A stretch of DNA of 64,000 nucleotides, taken from positions 1 through 64,000 of the forward strand of contig WJME01000220.1 in the NCBI GenBank assembly GCA_014728115.1. Direction: 5' to 3'. The notes under the pieces were generated by a model. That model ran no database searches. It had not been told where the DNA came from and worked only from the letters and a program-made list of their open reading frames with translations. The position numbers and the translations under genes are program-made. How positions within the stretch are numbered: position 1 is the first letter of the stretch; each line of letters opens with the position of its first letter. The stretch is from Candidatus Zhuqueibacterota bacterium (GTDB lineage Bacteria; Zhuqueibacterota; Zhuqueibacteria; Residuimicrobiales; Oceaniaggregativiventaceae). Below, piece by piece: positions 16,901 through 24,366 of the stretch.

Positions 16901-17543
16901 GGCTTATGATATAGGGTATGGGGGTCTCGATCATGTGCTGGCCTCTGGTCGAAATGTCAATGTGCTCGTCCTTGATACAGAAGTCTATTCCAATACAGGC
17001 GGACAGATGAGCAAGGCGACTCCATTAGGTGCCGTGGCCAAATTCGCAGCTGCCGGAAAGCCTTTGCCCAAAAAAGATCTGGGAATGATCTTTATGACTT
17101 ATGGTAATATTTATGTGGCCCGGATTTCCATGGGCTATAATGACCTGCAGACTGTACGTGCTTTGGCTGAGGCAGAAGCCTACGATGGTCCGAGTATCGT
17201 TATTGCTTACTCGACCTGTATTGCTCATGGTATTGCTATGGCCAAAGGTATGAAAGAGCAAAAAGCTGCAGTCGAAAGCGGTCATTTCCCGCTTTTCCGT
17301 TTCAATCCATTGGTTGCTCAAGAAGGAAAGAATCCTCTCAAGATGGATTCCAAAGAACCGTCAATCTCTTTTGAGGATTTTGCTTACAATGAAACCCGTT
17401 TCAAGATGTTGACAAAGTCCAAGCCAGAACGGTCAAAAATGCTTATCGATATGGCTCAAAAAGAGATCCAGGATCGCTGGCACCTTTACAAAGCCTGGTC
17501 TGAAATGGAATATGGTTCGACCAATGGTAATGGTAACGAATAA
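13974..17543 (+). CDS. nifJ: pyruvate:ferredoxin oxidoreductase, single-chain
   Basis: Oxygen-sensitive enzyme that converts pyruvate and CoA to acetyl-CoA and CO2 and reduces ferredoxin. All domains are in one 1189-residue chain: the N-terminal pyrimidine-binding domain with YPITPSSPMGEW, a transketolase-like middle, the gamma-type domain, two 4Fe-4S motifs (CIQCGKCVMVCP and CTGCTLCVEACP), and the C-terminal TPP domain with CAGCGETPYVKL, the GDGWAYDIGYGG Mg-TPP motif and a late Cys in YSTCIAHG. GGAGG lies nine bases before the ATG at 13974. The length matches the homodimeric bacterial form. It points to anaerobic or fermentative metabolism. Confidence 0.98.
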   Translation: MSRKMVTLDGNEAAAYVAHKLNEVIAIYPITPSSPMGEWSDAFSASDQKNIWGTVPQVTEMQSEGGAAGAVHGALQTGALTTTFTASQGLLLMIPNMYKIAGELTSAVFHVSARTVATHALSIFGDHSDVMATRQTGWGLIASNSIQEIMDFALIAQAASLESRIPFVHFFDGFRSSHEVQKIEQLSYEDLRAMIDDDHVFAHRMRGLTPDRPVIRGTAQNPDVFFQARETVNPYYDACADIVQKNMEKFAKLVGREYNLFDYVGDPDADRVVVLMGSGAEAAQECVEYLADKGESVGLLKVRLYRPFSVKHFVDALPSSVKAIAALDRTKEPGAAGEPLYQDILTSLIEKPKFSTMPTVVGGRYGLSSKEFTPAMVKGVLDNLKKDVPRNHFTIGINDDVSQTSLDFDPDFTTEDDKVVRAVFYGLGSDGTVGANKNSIKIIGEETPNYAQGYFVYDSKKAGSVTVSHLRFGPDQIHSTYLIDKANFVACHQQFFLEKFNVLEKAVEGATFLLNTQVGPEQVWDALPRVYQEQLIKKNLKFYVIDAYKVAKENGMGVRINTIMQTCFFAISGVLPRDEAIEYIKDAIKKTYGAKGDRVVQLNFAAVDATLANLHEVTIPEKITSTMEMPPTVSDEAPEFVKNVVAKIMQNKGDELPVSAMPIDGTFPTATTQWEKRNIALEIPVWDPDVCIQCGKCVMVCPHATIRQKAYDPKVLENAPESFKSADARGRDFPDGWKYTLQIAPEDCTGCTLCVEACPAKNKQKVGLKAINMQPLPPLREQEKENYDFFLNEIPDMDRRNVKITSVKGSQFLQPLFEYSGACAGCGETPYVKLLTQMFGDRSIIANATGCSSIYGGNLPTTPYCVDKNGRGPAWSNSLFEDNAEFGFGFRLTLDKQIEFANELVRDLASDLGDELAKGLLEADQSDEAGIYEQRERVETLKQKLENISSDKAKQLLSVADVLVKKSVWILGGDGWAYDIGYGGLDHVLASGRNVNVLVLDTEVYSNTGGQMSKATPLGAVAKFAAAGKPLPKKDLGMIFMTYGNIYVARISMGYNDLQTVRALAEAEAYDGPSIVIAYSTCIAHGIAMAKGMKEQKAAVESGHFPLFRFNPLVAQEGKNPLKMDSKEPSISFEDFAYNETRFKMLTKSKPERSKMLIDMAQKEIQDRWHLYKAWSEMEYGSTNGNGNE

Positions 17544-17585
17544 TAATGGAAATTTTGCCACTTTAACAGAAAGGATAGGATAACG

Positions 17586-18590
17586 ATGGATTTATCAACG
17601 ACCTATTTAGGCTTGAAACTGAAAAATCCGTTGGTTCCGTCAGCCTCTCCGCTTTCAAAAGATATCGATTCGATAAAAAAGCTGGAAGATGCCGGTGCTT
17701 CGGCAATAGTGATGTATTCTTTGTTTGAAGAACAGATTGCTTTTGAAGCCGCCGAGTTGGATCATTTTCTGACTCGGGGAACGGAACAGTTTGCTGAAGC
17801 TTTGACTTATTTTCCTGAAGAGGATGAGTTTAATCTCGGTCCTGAGGAATATCTTGAACATATTCGTAAAGCCAAAGACGCCACAGATATCCCTATTATA
17901 GCCAGTTTGAATGGTATATCAAAAGGTGGATGGATTGAATATGCAAAAAAGATGCAGGATGCCGGTGCAGATGCGTTGGAATTGAATGTCTATTTTGTTG
18001 CCACCAACCCAGATCAACCTGGCCAGGAAATCGAAGATCTCTATCGTGAAATCGCCAAGGCTGTAAAGGCTCAGGTGACTCTCCCTGTGTCCATAAAGTT
18101 ATCGCCCAACTTTAGCTCGATTAGCAATATGGTCTCCACCTTGGACAAGGACGGCATGGATGGCTTTGTGATGTTTAATCGTTTTTATCAACCCGATCTG
18201 GACTTGCAGAGCCTGGAGGTCAAGCCTGGTGTGGTCTTGAGTTCTTCGAATGATTTACGCATTCCCTTGCGCTGGATCGCAATCATGTATGACCGTATCA
18301 AGGGAAGTATGGCCGGTTCGACAGGCGTTCACAGCGCTCAAGATGTTCTAAAGTTGATCATGGCGGGTGCTGATGTCGCCCAGATGTGTGCTGTGCTCCT
18401 CAATAACGGCCCTGGGTATCTTTCCACCATCCTTTCTGACATGGAAAAGTGGATGCAAGAGAACGGCTATGACTCCATTTCTACGATGAAAGGCAGCATG
18501 AGTCAAAAATCGGTTGCAGAGCCCGCGGCGTTTGAACGAGCAAATTATATGAAAGCGCTGAGCGATTATTCTCGTTCCCATACTTTATAG
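17586..18590 (+). CDS. dihydroorotate dehydrogenase-like FMN protein
   Basis: 334-residue TIM barrel of the dihydroorotate dehydrogenase superfamily. It has the N-terminal LKNPLVPSASP, SIKLSPNFSS and the phosphate-binding STGVHSAQDVLKLIMAGAD. Genes of this kind often sit beside pyruvate:ferredoxin oxidoreductase in anaerobes and are annotated as dihydroorotate dehydrogenase-like proteins whose role is unsettled. It follows nifJ by 42 bases with AAAGGATAGG before the ATG, so the two are almost certainly one operon. No pyrimidine genes are nearby, which argues against a simple PyrD role. A strong hairpin ends the unit. Confidence 0.88.
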   Translation: MDLSTTYLGLKLKNPLVPSASPLSKDIDSIKKLEDAGASAIVMYSLFEEQIAFEAAELDHFLTRGTEQFAEALTYFPEEDEFNLGPEEYLEHIRKAKDATDIPIIASLNGISKGGWIEYAKKMQDAGADALELNVYFVATNPDQPGQEIEDLYREIAKAVKAQVTLPVSIKLSPNFSSISNMVSTLDKDGMDGFVMFNRFYQPDLDLQSLEVKPGVVLSSSNDLRIPLRWIAIMYDRIKGSMAGSTGVHSAQDVLKLIMAGADVAQMCAVLLNNGPGYLSTILSDMEKWMQENGYDSISTMKGSMSQKSVAEPAAFERANYMKALSDYSRSHTL

Positions 18591-18597
18591 CAGATTA

Positions 18598-18625
18598 TCG
18601 GGTCCGGGTTCATCTCCGGACCCGA
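18598..18625 (+). terminator. terminator-like hairpin after the nifJ operon
   Basis: TCGGGTCCGG (18598-18607) pairs with CCGGACCCGA (18616-18625), loop of eight. The T-run afterwards is poor, so it could also stabilise the 3' end or need Rho. Confidence 0.65.
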
Positions 18626-18639
18626 GATTTATAAAGTTG

Positions 18640-18668
18640 TTGACTTTTTGTTCTAGATTTTTTATCTT
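18640..18668 (+). promoter_or_regulatory. promoter of the tRNA-tadA-SRP RNA cluster
   Basis: TTGACT at 18640-18645, 17-base spacer, TATCTT at 18663-18668, 16 bases before tRNA-Glu. Same -10 box as the tRNA-Ser promoter at 5179. Confidence 0.7.
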
Positions 18669-18684
18669 TTCAAGCTTTAATAAT

Positions 18685-18757
18685 GGCGCGTTCGTCTAGG
18701 GGTCTAGGACGCTGGCCTCTCACGCCGGTAACACGGGTTCGAATCCCGTACGCGCTG
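18685..18757 (+). tRNA. tRNA-Glu(CTC)
   Basis: Acceptor GGCGCGT (18685-18691) pairs with ACGCGCT (18750-18756, first pair G-T), discriminator G. Anticodon stem CTGGC/GCCGG encloses CTCTCAC, giving CTC. CCA is not encoded. Confidence 0.93.
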
Positions 18758-18771
18758 CTGCAACGATTGAC

Positions 18772-18845
18772 GCGCTCGTAGCTCAATTGGATAGAGCATC
18801 TGGCTACGGACCAGAAGGTTGGGGATTCGAGTTCCTCCGAGCGCG
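18772..18845 (+). tRNA. tRNA-Arg(ACG)
   Basis: Acceptor GCGCTCG (18772-18778) pairs with CGAGCGC (18838-18844), discriminator G. The anticodon loop CTACGGA gives ACG, whose A34 is normally deaminated to inosine by TadA. The T arm has A-T and G-T pairs in place of the usual G-C pairs but keeps TTCGA. The gene ends 5 bases before the tadA start codon. Confidence 0.94.
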
Positions 18846-18850
18846 CAAGT

Positions 18851-19321
18851 ATGGGACGTCAGACAGTGCATGATCATCAACACTGGATGCAGATTGCGCT
18901 ACAGGAGGCACGCAAGGCTTTAGATAAAGAGGAAGTTCCTATCGGTGCCATCGTGGTTTGTGATGGTGAAATCATGGGTCGTGGGCATAATCTGGTAGAA
19001 ACCTTGCAAGACCCATCTGCCCATGCCGAGATGCTAGCGTTATCGGCAGCATCCCAGAAATTAGCCTCTTGGCGGTTAGAGGAGGCAACATTATATACAA
19101 CGCTGGAGCCATGCCCCATGTGTGCCGGGGCTATTCTTATTTCTAGGATACCACTTGTGGTTTTTGCAGCTCGAGATCCCCGACTCGGTGCCTGTGGCAC
19201 AGCCATTCAGGTTTTGCAGTCGGAAAAATTGGATCTCAAGAGTTCTGTAATCGGAGGTATTCTCGAGAATAAGAGTCGCGATCTTTTAAAATTTTTTTTT
19301 CTAACGTTACGAAAACGTTAA
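18851..19321 (+). CDS. tadA: tRNA-specific adenosine deaminase TadA
   Basis: Zinc deaminase that converts A34 of tRNA-Arg(ACG) to inosine. It has the HAEML zinc/proton-shuttle motif and PCPMCAGA with the two zinc cysteines, in 156 residues, the usual TadA length. The ATG at 18851 is 6 bases after the 3' end of tRNA-Arg(ACG), its own substrate, with no Shine-Dalgarno sequence. After tRNA 3' processing the mRNA would be nearly leaderless. ATG 18887 is a possible later start, but would cut the first helix of the fold. The stop is 7 bases before tRNA-Ser(CGA). In Bacillus, tadA also precedes SRP RNA, dnaX, ebfC and recR, so the larger order is ancient. Confidence 0.95.
   Translation: MGRQTVHDHQHWMQIALQEARKALDKEEVPIGAIVVCDGEIMGRGHNLVETLQDPSAHAEMLALSAASQKLASWRLEEATLYTTLEPCPMCAGAILISRIPLVVFAARDPRLGACGTAIQVLQSEKLDLKSSVIGGILENKSRDLLKFFFLTLRKR
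19302..19320. other. hairpin at the tadA stop codon
   Basis: TAACGTT (19302-19308), loop ACGAA, AACGTTA (19314-19320), overlapping the tadA stop. The T-run lies before it rather than after, so it is not a + strand terminator; it may be a processing or stability element between tadA and the next tRNA. Confidence 0.4.
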
Positions 19322-19327
19322 ATTGTT

Positions 19328-19417
<90 letters not shown>

Positions 19418-19432
19418 AACTCGTCTAAAATT

Positions 19433-19519
19433 GGAGAGGTGTCCGAGTGGCTGAAGGAGCACGCTTGGAAAGCGTGTGTAGGGTTCCCCCTACCGCGGGT
19501 TCGAATCCCGCTCTCTCCG
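19433..19519 (+). tRNA. tRNA-Ser(GGA)
   Basis: Acceptor GGAGAGG (19433-19439) pairs with TCTCTCC (19512-19518, one G-T pair), discriminator G. Anticodon stem CACGC/GCGTG with GGA; long variable arm GTAGGG..CCCTAC. With TGA, GCT and CGA elsewhere in the window, this makes four tRNA-Ser species. Confidence 0.94.
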
Positions 19520-19565
19520 CTAAACATATCATGACGCCCGACTCGTTTTCAGTCAAAATAGAATC

Positions 19566-19638
<73 letters not shown>

Positions 19639-19640
19639 CT

Positions 19641-19895
19641 TGGCTGTGCTAGACGGGGAGCTAGCGGTGCCCTGTAACCTGCAATCCGCTATAGCAGGGT
19701 CGAAGTCCCATCAGAGGTCTTTTCGTTTTTATCTCTCGCCATCAAGAGCAGTGTAGAAAGCCTAAGCCCTGCGCAATAAATGCGTGCCAAACCCCGTCAG
19801 GAGCGGAAGCTAGCAGCGGTAGGTGCAAAGTTTATGTGCCGCAGGATTCCCTAGGTTGAGCTGTTCTCTGAGGCAGAGAAAAAATTGAAGGATCA
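19641..19895 (+). ncRNA. ffs: signal recognition particle RNA, large (Alu-containing) bacterial type
   Basis: The 5' part has the bacterial Alu-domain pattern (GTGCTAGACGGGGAGCTAG, CCCTGTAAC, GCAATCCGCTATAGCAGGG, then TCGAAGTCCC). The tip carries the S-domain signature GTCAGG-AGC-GGAA-GCT-AGCAGC, with the GGAA tetraloop at 19805-19808. Long helix 5 is supported by complementary stretches: CCTGCG..ATAAA..TGC near 19768-19787 against GCA..TTTAT..CGCAGG near 19833-19854, and TTTTT..TCTCT..GCC against GGC..AGAGA..AAAA. The ends are placed by pairing and are uncertain by about 10 bases. The SRP RNA with Ffh targets membrane and secreted proteins. It is followed by dnaX, as in Bacillus. Confidence 0.9.
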
Positions 19896-19947
19896 ACGAT
19901 GGGTGCACAGCCTTTTTTTTCACGGTTGTGCCTATCAGAGTGCTTTT

Positions 19948-21603
19948 ATGTCCTACTTGGTCCTTGCAAGAAAATATCGCCCCATGTTTTTTGCCGATGT
20001 GATGGGGCAAGAGCACGTCACTGTCACATTGCAGAATGCGATAGAAAAGAATCGTGTTGCCAATGCCTATTTGTTTTCAGGTCCCCGAGGCGTCGGCAAA
20101 ACCACGGTTGCCAGACTGCTGGCAAAAGCCTTAAACTGTGAAAATGGCCCTACTGTAACTCCCTGTAACGAGTGTTCCCCTTGTATCGAAATAAATGAAA
20201 GCCGAAGTCTCGACGTCTTTGAAATAGATGGTGCTTCGAATCGTGGTATCGATGAGGTGAGGAACTTGCGAGAAGGGTTGCGCTACTCAGCCAGCCCGGG
20301 GAAATATCGCATATATATCATCGATGAAGTCCACATGCTGACCAATGAAGCCTTTAATGCCCTGCTTAAAACCCTCGAAGAACCCCCGAGTAAGGTTTTG
20401 TTCATTTTTGCCACTACAGAAGCCCATAAAGTTCCTGCCACTATACTGTCCAGATGTCAACGTTTTGATTTTAAACGTCTCTCAAACCGGCTGATTGTCG
20501 AACAACTAGAGCATTTGTGCGAAAAGGAAGATCTGCGAGTCGACGAAGAAGCATTCCGTCTGATTGCCGCCAAAGCAGATGGCGGTATGCGGGATGCCCT
20601 CAGCTTACTGGATCAGATTATTGCCTTTGCAGGCAAAGACATCAACGCCGATGACGTTATTCAATTGCTCGGTATGATCGGTCAGGATCTATATTTCGAG
20701 GCCAGCGATTTGATTCGTGAGGGAGATGTCGGGGGGGCTGTACAACTGGCCAATAATATTTTTGTGCAAGGATATGATTTCAATGAGTTTCTGATCGGCC
20801 TGACTGAACACTTGAGGAACTTTCTGATTGCACTCACCACAGGAAGCGGAAAAGAGCTCGATGTGTCGGAAGTGTATGAGCGGAGATATCTGGCAGAGTG
20901 CTCGCAATTCAGTGTCGAGGATTTATTAAGATATATCAAGATTGCCTCTGATGCCGAAAACCTGATTCGTCGCAGCAGCAATGCCCGGATGCACCTTGAA
21001 GTCGCCCTGGTCAAAATGGTCAAAATGACCAACAGTGTGCAGTTTTCTGACCTTTTAAACGAGTTAAAAAAAAAATCCAGTCATAAAGAATCCAATCCCA
21101 TAGCTCCCCCGCACAATGATAAATCTACTCTTTATAATCATGATGTGGCGAAAAATCTCCTCGAGTCATCGGTTTCAAACAAGCTGACGCAACAAGAGGG
21201 ATTGAGTCAAGAACATCCGTTAATCGATCTTGAAATCATAGAAAATCGCTGGCAAGAAATCGTCGAACTGGTCAAACGGCGAAAAATCGCCTTGGGATCT
21301 TATTTATGCGAGGGCTGGCCAAGTCAGGTGAACGGTTCTACTCTCGAACTTGGATTTCCTGGCAAAAGCACTTTTCAGCAAGCATCCGTCGAACGGGGAG
21401 CGTCTCTGATCGAACAAGTTATCAAAGAAACCCTGGGGATACCGGTTCGTTTACAGTGTGTGCGAGATCAATCCAATACGATCCAAAAAAGACGCAAATT
21501 TCCGGCTAGAACCGATAAAAAGTCTTTATTTGAGCAGTTATTAAAAGAAAATAAAATCATAAAACAAATTGTTGATACCTTCGATGCTGAATTTATACAA
21601 TAG
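19948..21603 (+). CDS. dnaX: DNA polymerase III subunits gamma and tau
   Basis: Clamp-loader ATPase of the replicative polymerase. It has Walker A GPRGVGKTT, the zinc module CENG..C..C..C (CNECSPC), Walker B IIDEVHML, the sensor FATTEAHKVP and SRC (LSRCQRFDF). Full length is 551 residues, with a short tau-specific C-terminus. I chose ATG 19948 (MSYLVLARKYRP), which matches the family N-terminus; a longer frame from 19885 would overlap the SRP RNA. Codons 373-376 (TTA AAA AAA AAA) contain ten A in a row at 21066-21075, at the end of domain III. Slippage by +1 A or -1 A leads to a stop within 4 or about 10 codons, giving a gamma-like product of about 379 residues. Confidence 0.97.
   Translation: MSYLVLARKYRPMFFADVMGQEHVTVTLQNAIEKNRVANAYLFSGPRGVGKTTVARLLAKALNCENGPTVTPCNECSPCIEINESRSLDVFEIDGASNRGIDEVRNLREGLRYSASPGKYRIYIIDEVHMLTNEAFNALLKTLEEPPSKVLFIFATTEAHKVPATILSRCQRFDFKRLSNRLIVEQLEHLCEKEDLRVDEEAFRLIAAKADGGMRDALSLLDQIIAFAGKDINADDVIQLLGMIGQDLYFEASDLIREGDVGGAVQLANNIFVQGYDFNEFLIGLTEHLRNFLIALTTGSGKELDVSEVYERRYLAECSQFSVEDLLRYIKIASDAENLIRRSSNARMHLEVALVKMVKMTNSVQFSDLLNELKKKSSHKESNPIAPPHNDKSTLYNHDVAKNLLESSVSNKLTQQEGLSQEHPLIDLEIIENRWQEIVELVKRRKIALGSYLCEGWPSQVNGSTLELGFPGKSTFQQASVERGASLIEQVIKETLGIPVRLQCVRDQSNTIQKRRKFPARTDKKSLFEQLLKENKIIKQIVDTFDAEFIQ
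21066..21075 (+). promoter_or_regulatory. A10 slippage/frameshift tract in dnaX
   Basis: Ten consecutive A at codons 373-376 of dnaX. With one A inserted, the frame reads ATC CAG TCA TAA (stop at 21084-21086); with one deleted it reaches TAG near 21110. Thermus thermophilus makes its gamma subunit by transcriptional slippage on a run of nine A in dnaX. Confidence 0.65.
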
Positions 21604-21615
21604 CGGGAGAAAAAT

Positions 21616-21948
21616 ATGAATCGTGGTGGAATGTCCGGGCTGTTAAAGCAAGCTCAAAAAATGCAGGAAAATTTACAAAAAGTACAAGAGAATCTCGGTA
21701 ATCTCAAAGTCGAGGGCACAGCCGGAGGAGGTATGGTAAAGGTCGTTGCCAATGGTGCCCAGGAAATTGAAGAGATCAAGATCGATCCTCAAGTCATCGA
21801 TCCTGAGGATGTCGAGATGCTCGAGGATCTGGTTTTGGCAGCTGTCAATCAAGCCATGGAATCTGCAAAAGCAAAAGCTCAAGAGGAAATGTCAAAGGTG
21901 ACTGGTGGCATGCCGAACATTCCCGGTCTTAATATGCCTGGGTTTTAA
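21616..21948 (+). CDS. ebfC: nucleoid-associated protein EbfC/YbaB
   Basis: 110-residue DNA-binding protein of the YbaB/EbfC family. It opens with MNRGGMSGLLKQAQKMQ, typical of the N-terminal helix, then has AGGGMVKVVANG and a C-terminal helix of Ala/Lys/Glu. It lies between dnaX and recR, its conserved place in most bacteria, and probably helps organise DNA around replication or recombination. GGGAGA precedes the ATG. Gaps to dnaX and recR are each about 12 bases. Confidence 0.95.
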   Translation: MNRGGMSGLLKQAQKMQENLQKVQENLGNLKVEGTAGGGMVKVVANGAQEIEEIKIDPQVIDPEDVEMLEDLVLAAVNQAMESAKAKAQEEMSKVTGGMPNIPGLNMPGF

Positions 21949-21960
21949 TTAGGAGTCTCT

Positions 21961-22557
21961 TTGAAATATTCCTCACAAACTGTTGAACGCGCGATCAGCG
22001 AATTGTCCAAACTCCCTGGCATCGGGCGTAAATCCGCACAGCGTGCAGTCTTTTACTTGCTACGGCAAACCAATGAACAAGTCCAGGCTTTGTCATCCTC
22101 TTTACAGGATCTGAAACTCAAAGTCATCCATTGCTCGATTTGCTTTAATATCACTGAAAATGATCCCTGCTCCCTATGCAGCAGTGAAAAACGCGACCGA
22201 TCTATTATTTGTGTGGTAGAGGAGGCAAATGATATTCTCGCTTTTGAACGAACCGGTGGATATCGCGGACTATATCATGTGCTCGGGGGTGTTCTCTCTC
22301 CTCTCGATGGCATCGGTCCCGATGAGTTACACATCAAGGAACTGTTGCAACGATTGAATGAAGATGTCAGGGAGGTGATTGTTGCAACAAATCCGAGTAC
22401 CGAAGGCGAAGCCACTGCGATTTATCTTGCTAAAATGATTAAACCAATGAATATTGCCATCACCCGGATTGCACGGGGTATCCCCGTAGGCGCTGATTTG
22501 GAATTTGCCGATGAGGTTACTCTAACCCGTGCCATAGAAGGCCGCTCACAATTTTAA
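21961..22557 (+). CDS. recR: recombination mediator RecR
   Basis: Acts with RecF and RecO to load RecA at gaps. 198 residues: N-terminal helix-hairpin-helix (LSKLPGIGRKSAQR), a four-cysteine zinc finger (CSICFNITENDPCSLC) and a Toprim domain with CVVEEANDI and ATNPSTEGEAT. The start is TTG 21961 with AGGAG before it. It is the last gene of the dnaX-ebfC-recR unit. Confidence 0.96.
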   Translation: MKYSSQTVERAISELSKLPGIGRKSAQRAVFYLLRQTNEQVQALSSSLQDLKLKVIHCSICFNITENDPCSLCSSEKRDRSIICVVEEANDILAFERTGGYRGLYHVLGGVLSPLDGIGPDELHIKELLQRLNEDVREVIVATNPSTEGEATAIYLAKMIKPMNIAITRIARGIPVGADLEFADEVTLTRAIEGRSQF

Positions 22558-22650
22558 TTATATGTTGCCTTTATTTCTTTTCTTGTTTACTTTAGCAAGT
22601 CGAAAGGATAATTTCGGCCGTGTAGCCTATCATCAGGTTGAGAATGCATA

Positions 22651-23106
22651 ATGAAATCACTGCTACGGAATGGAGCTCTTTTTATTTCTACCTGTGCCGG
22701 AACAGGATTTTTTCCTATAGCCCCCGGTACAATCGGAACCGGCGTTGCATTGGTTTTCTGGTGGTTCCTTTTGCCTGTCCAGCCATTGATTGCGCTGGCG
22801 ATCATTGCTTTCAGCTTTTTCATCGGTGTCTGGTCTGCGGGAATTGCCGAAGAGGTTTGGGGTGCTGATCCTGGCAGAGTCAACTGGGATGAATGGGTGG
22901 GCACACTGATCACGGTCTGGTTTTTGCCAAAAACCCTGTTCGTGCTCATTGCTGCCTTTGTGTTGTTTCGTATTTTCGATATTTTAAAGCCCTGGCCAAT
23001 CTATCGTCTAGAAAAATTGCCAGATGGATGGGGAGTCATGGCCGACGATGTTATGGCCGGTATTTATAGCAACTTGATTTTGCATTTTGTATTTATGTGG
23101 ATGTAA
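22651..23106 (+). CDS. pgpA: phosphatidylglycerophosphatase A
   Basis: Membrane phosphatase that completes phosphatidylglycerol synthesis. 151 residues with the family pattern TGFFPIAPGTIGTG, a polar VNWDEWVGT segment (DE of the active site), RIFDILKPWP and a C-terminal GVMADDVMAGIYSN. It has three to four hydrophobic helices. A GATAAT box near 22607 with TTGTTT 18 bases before it may be its promoter. It begins the run pgpA-cinA-thpR-recA-recX. Together with pgsA at 12288 it gives the two consecutive steps of PG synthesis. Confidence 0.93.
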   Translation: MKSLLRNGALFISTCAGTGFFPIAPGTIGTGVALVFWWFLLPVQPLIALAIIAFSFFIGVWSAGIAEEVWGADPGRVNWDEWVGTLITVWFLPKTLFVLIAAFVLFRIFDILKPWPIYRLEKLPDGWGVMADDVMAGIYSNLILHFVFMWM

Positions 23107-23110
23107 GCCA

Positions 23111-24358
23111 ATGTCTATGCGTCTCGAAATTATCTCTATCGGTGATGAAATTCTCATGGGTCAAACCATCAATACCAATGCTTCCTGGATGGGAATGCGG
23201 TTGGTTGAGATCGGCATCAAACCCTGTTGGATAAGCACAATTGGAGATGATGCAAAGGACTTGAATACAGCGCTTATCCAGGCAGAGGAGCGGGCAGATG
23301 TCATTTTAATCACAGGCGGCCTGGGCCCGACTCATGATGATATTACAAAGAGTGTGACAGCCGACTATTTTCATTCAGACATGGAAATTGATAAAAATGT
23401 CCTCGTGCACATCAAGGAACGATTTCGCCGGCGTGGAATATCAATGGCCAAAGTCAATGAAAGCCAGGCAGAGGTACCCCAAAAAGCCCGTGTAATGAAT
23501 AACGACCGCGGTACTGCTCCTGGTTTTGTATTTGAAAAAAATGAAAAATATTTTTATATCATGCCCGGCGTTCCACACGAAATGAAATCAATGATGAATC
23601 GCATTGTTTTACCCGAACTGACCAAACGCCTGAAAGGATTGGTGACTCGAATTCGGATGTTGGCAACCACCGGAATCCCTGAGAGCACCCTTTATGAGGA
23701 GTTGGGTGATATCTCACGAATAGAGAAATTTGCCAAGATGGCTTTTCTGCCCAATCTCAAGGGTGTACACATTCGATTGACTGCCCAAGCCGAATCTGAG
23801 AACACAGCGTTCGCCAATCTGGATCGGGCAGAATCCAAATTAAGAGAGCATATCGATGAATTTATCTATGCCGATCAGGATATCGAAATCGAAGAGGCCC
23901 TGGCTCACTGGCTAAGAGAAAGAAAAAAAAGTGTCGCTGTTGCCGAATCGTGTACGGGGGGATTGCTCATGGATCGGCTGACCAATGTACCCGGGAGCTC
24001 ACACTTTTTTGAAAGAGGTGTATGTAGCTATAGCAATGGTTCAAAGATGGAATTATTAGGTGTTTCAGAGAGCGATATTGAGGCACATGGAGCCGTGAGC
24101 GAACCTGTGGCCTTTCAGATGGCAAAAGGGATACGAGAATTGGCCCACGCCGATTATGGGCTCTCTACAACAGGAATTGCCGGACCTTCTGGCGGCACGG
24201 ATGAAAAACCGGTCGGGCTAGTATTTATCGGACTGTCGGATGAAAAAGGAACTATCGTTAAAAAATTCACCTTTGGTGAAGATCGCAAGGGTAATAAAAT
24301 TCGATCCACTCAAGCTGCCCTGGACCTGCTCCGCAGGCGGTTGTTAAGGATGATCTGA
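23111..24358 (+). CDS. cinA: CinA family protein (NMN amidohydrolase / competence-damage protein)
   Basis: 415 residues in two domains. The N-terminal MoaB-like domain (COG1058) has ISIGDEILMGQTINTN and ITGGLGPTHDD. The C-terminal CinA domain has VAVAESCTGGLLMDRLTN and TTGIAGPSGGTDEKPVGLVF, the pyridine-nucleotide amidohydrolase part that recycles nicotinamide mononucleotide. The ATG at 23111 (MSMRLEI) is 4 bases after the pgpA stop; the longer frame would overlap pgpA. Its place just upstream of recA is common, and in Streptococcus it is co-induced with competence. dprA in this window fits that theme. Confidence 0.95.
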   Translation: MSMRLEIISIGDEILMGQTINTNASWMGMRLVEIGIKPCWISTIGDDAKDLNTALIQAEERADVILITGGLGPTHDDITKSVTADYFHSDMEIDKNVLVHIKERFRRRGISMAKVNESQAEVPQKARVMNNDRGTAPGFVFEKNEKYFYIMPGVPHEMKSMMNRIVLPELTKRLKGLVTRIRMLATTGIPESTLYEELGDISRIEKFAKMAFLPNLKGVHIRLTAQAESENTAFANLDRAESKLREHIDEFIYADQDIEIEEALAHWLRERKKSVAVAESCTGGLLMDRLTNVPGSSHFFERGVCSYSNGSKMELLGVSESDIEAHGAVSEPVAFQMAKGIRELAHADYGLSTTGIAGPSGGTDEKPVGLVFIGLSDEKGTIVKKFTFGEDRKGNKIRSTQAALDLLRRRLLRMI

Positions 24359-24366
24359 AGGAGAAT

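Noticed and set aside
19639-19895. The SRP RNA region as another tRNA or as a protein gene
   Set aside because: The GTTCGAA-like part does not fold as a tRNA, while the Alu-domain pattern, GGAA tetraloop and long helix fit SRP RNA.
19899-19929. A terminator at the T8 run after the SRP RNA
   Set aside because: No stem ends at the T-run; the T8 would instead lie in the loop of a weak GGTGCACAGCC / GGTTGTGCC pairing.
19885-19947. Longer dnaX start at 19885
   Set aside because: It overlaps the end of the SRP RNA and the added residues are not part of DnaX; ATG 19948 gives the family N-terminus.
21066-21075. The A10 run as a simple sequencing error
   Set aside because: The frame stays open through it with the correct DnaX reading on both sides, so the stated length is consistent with the gene.
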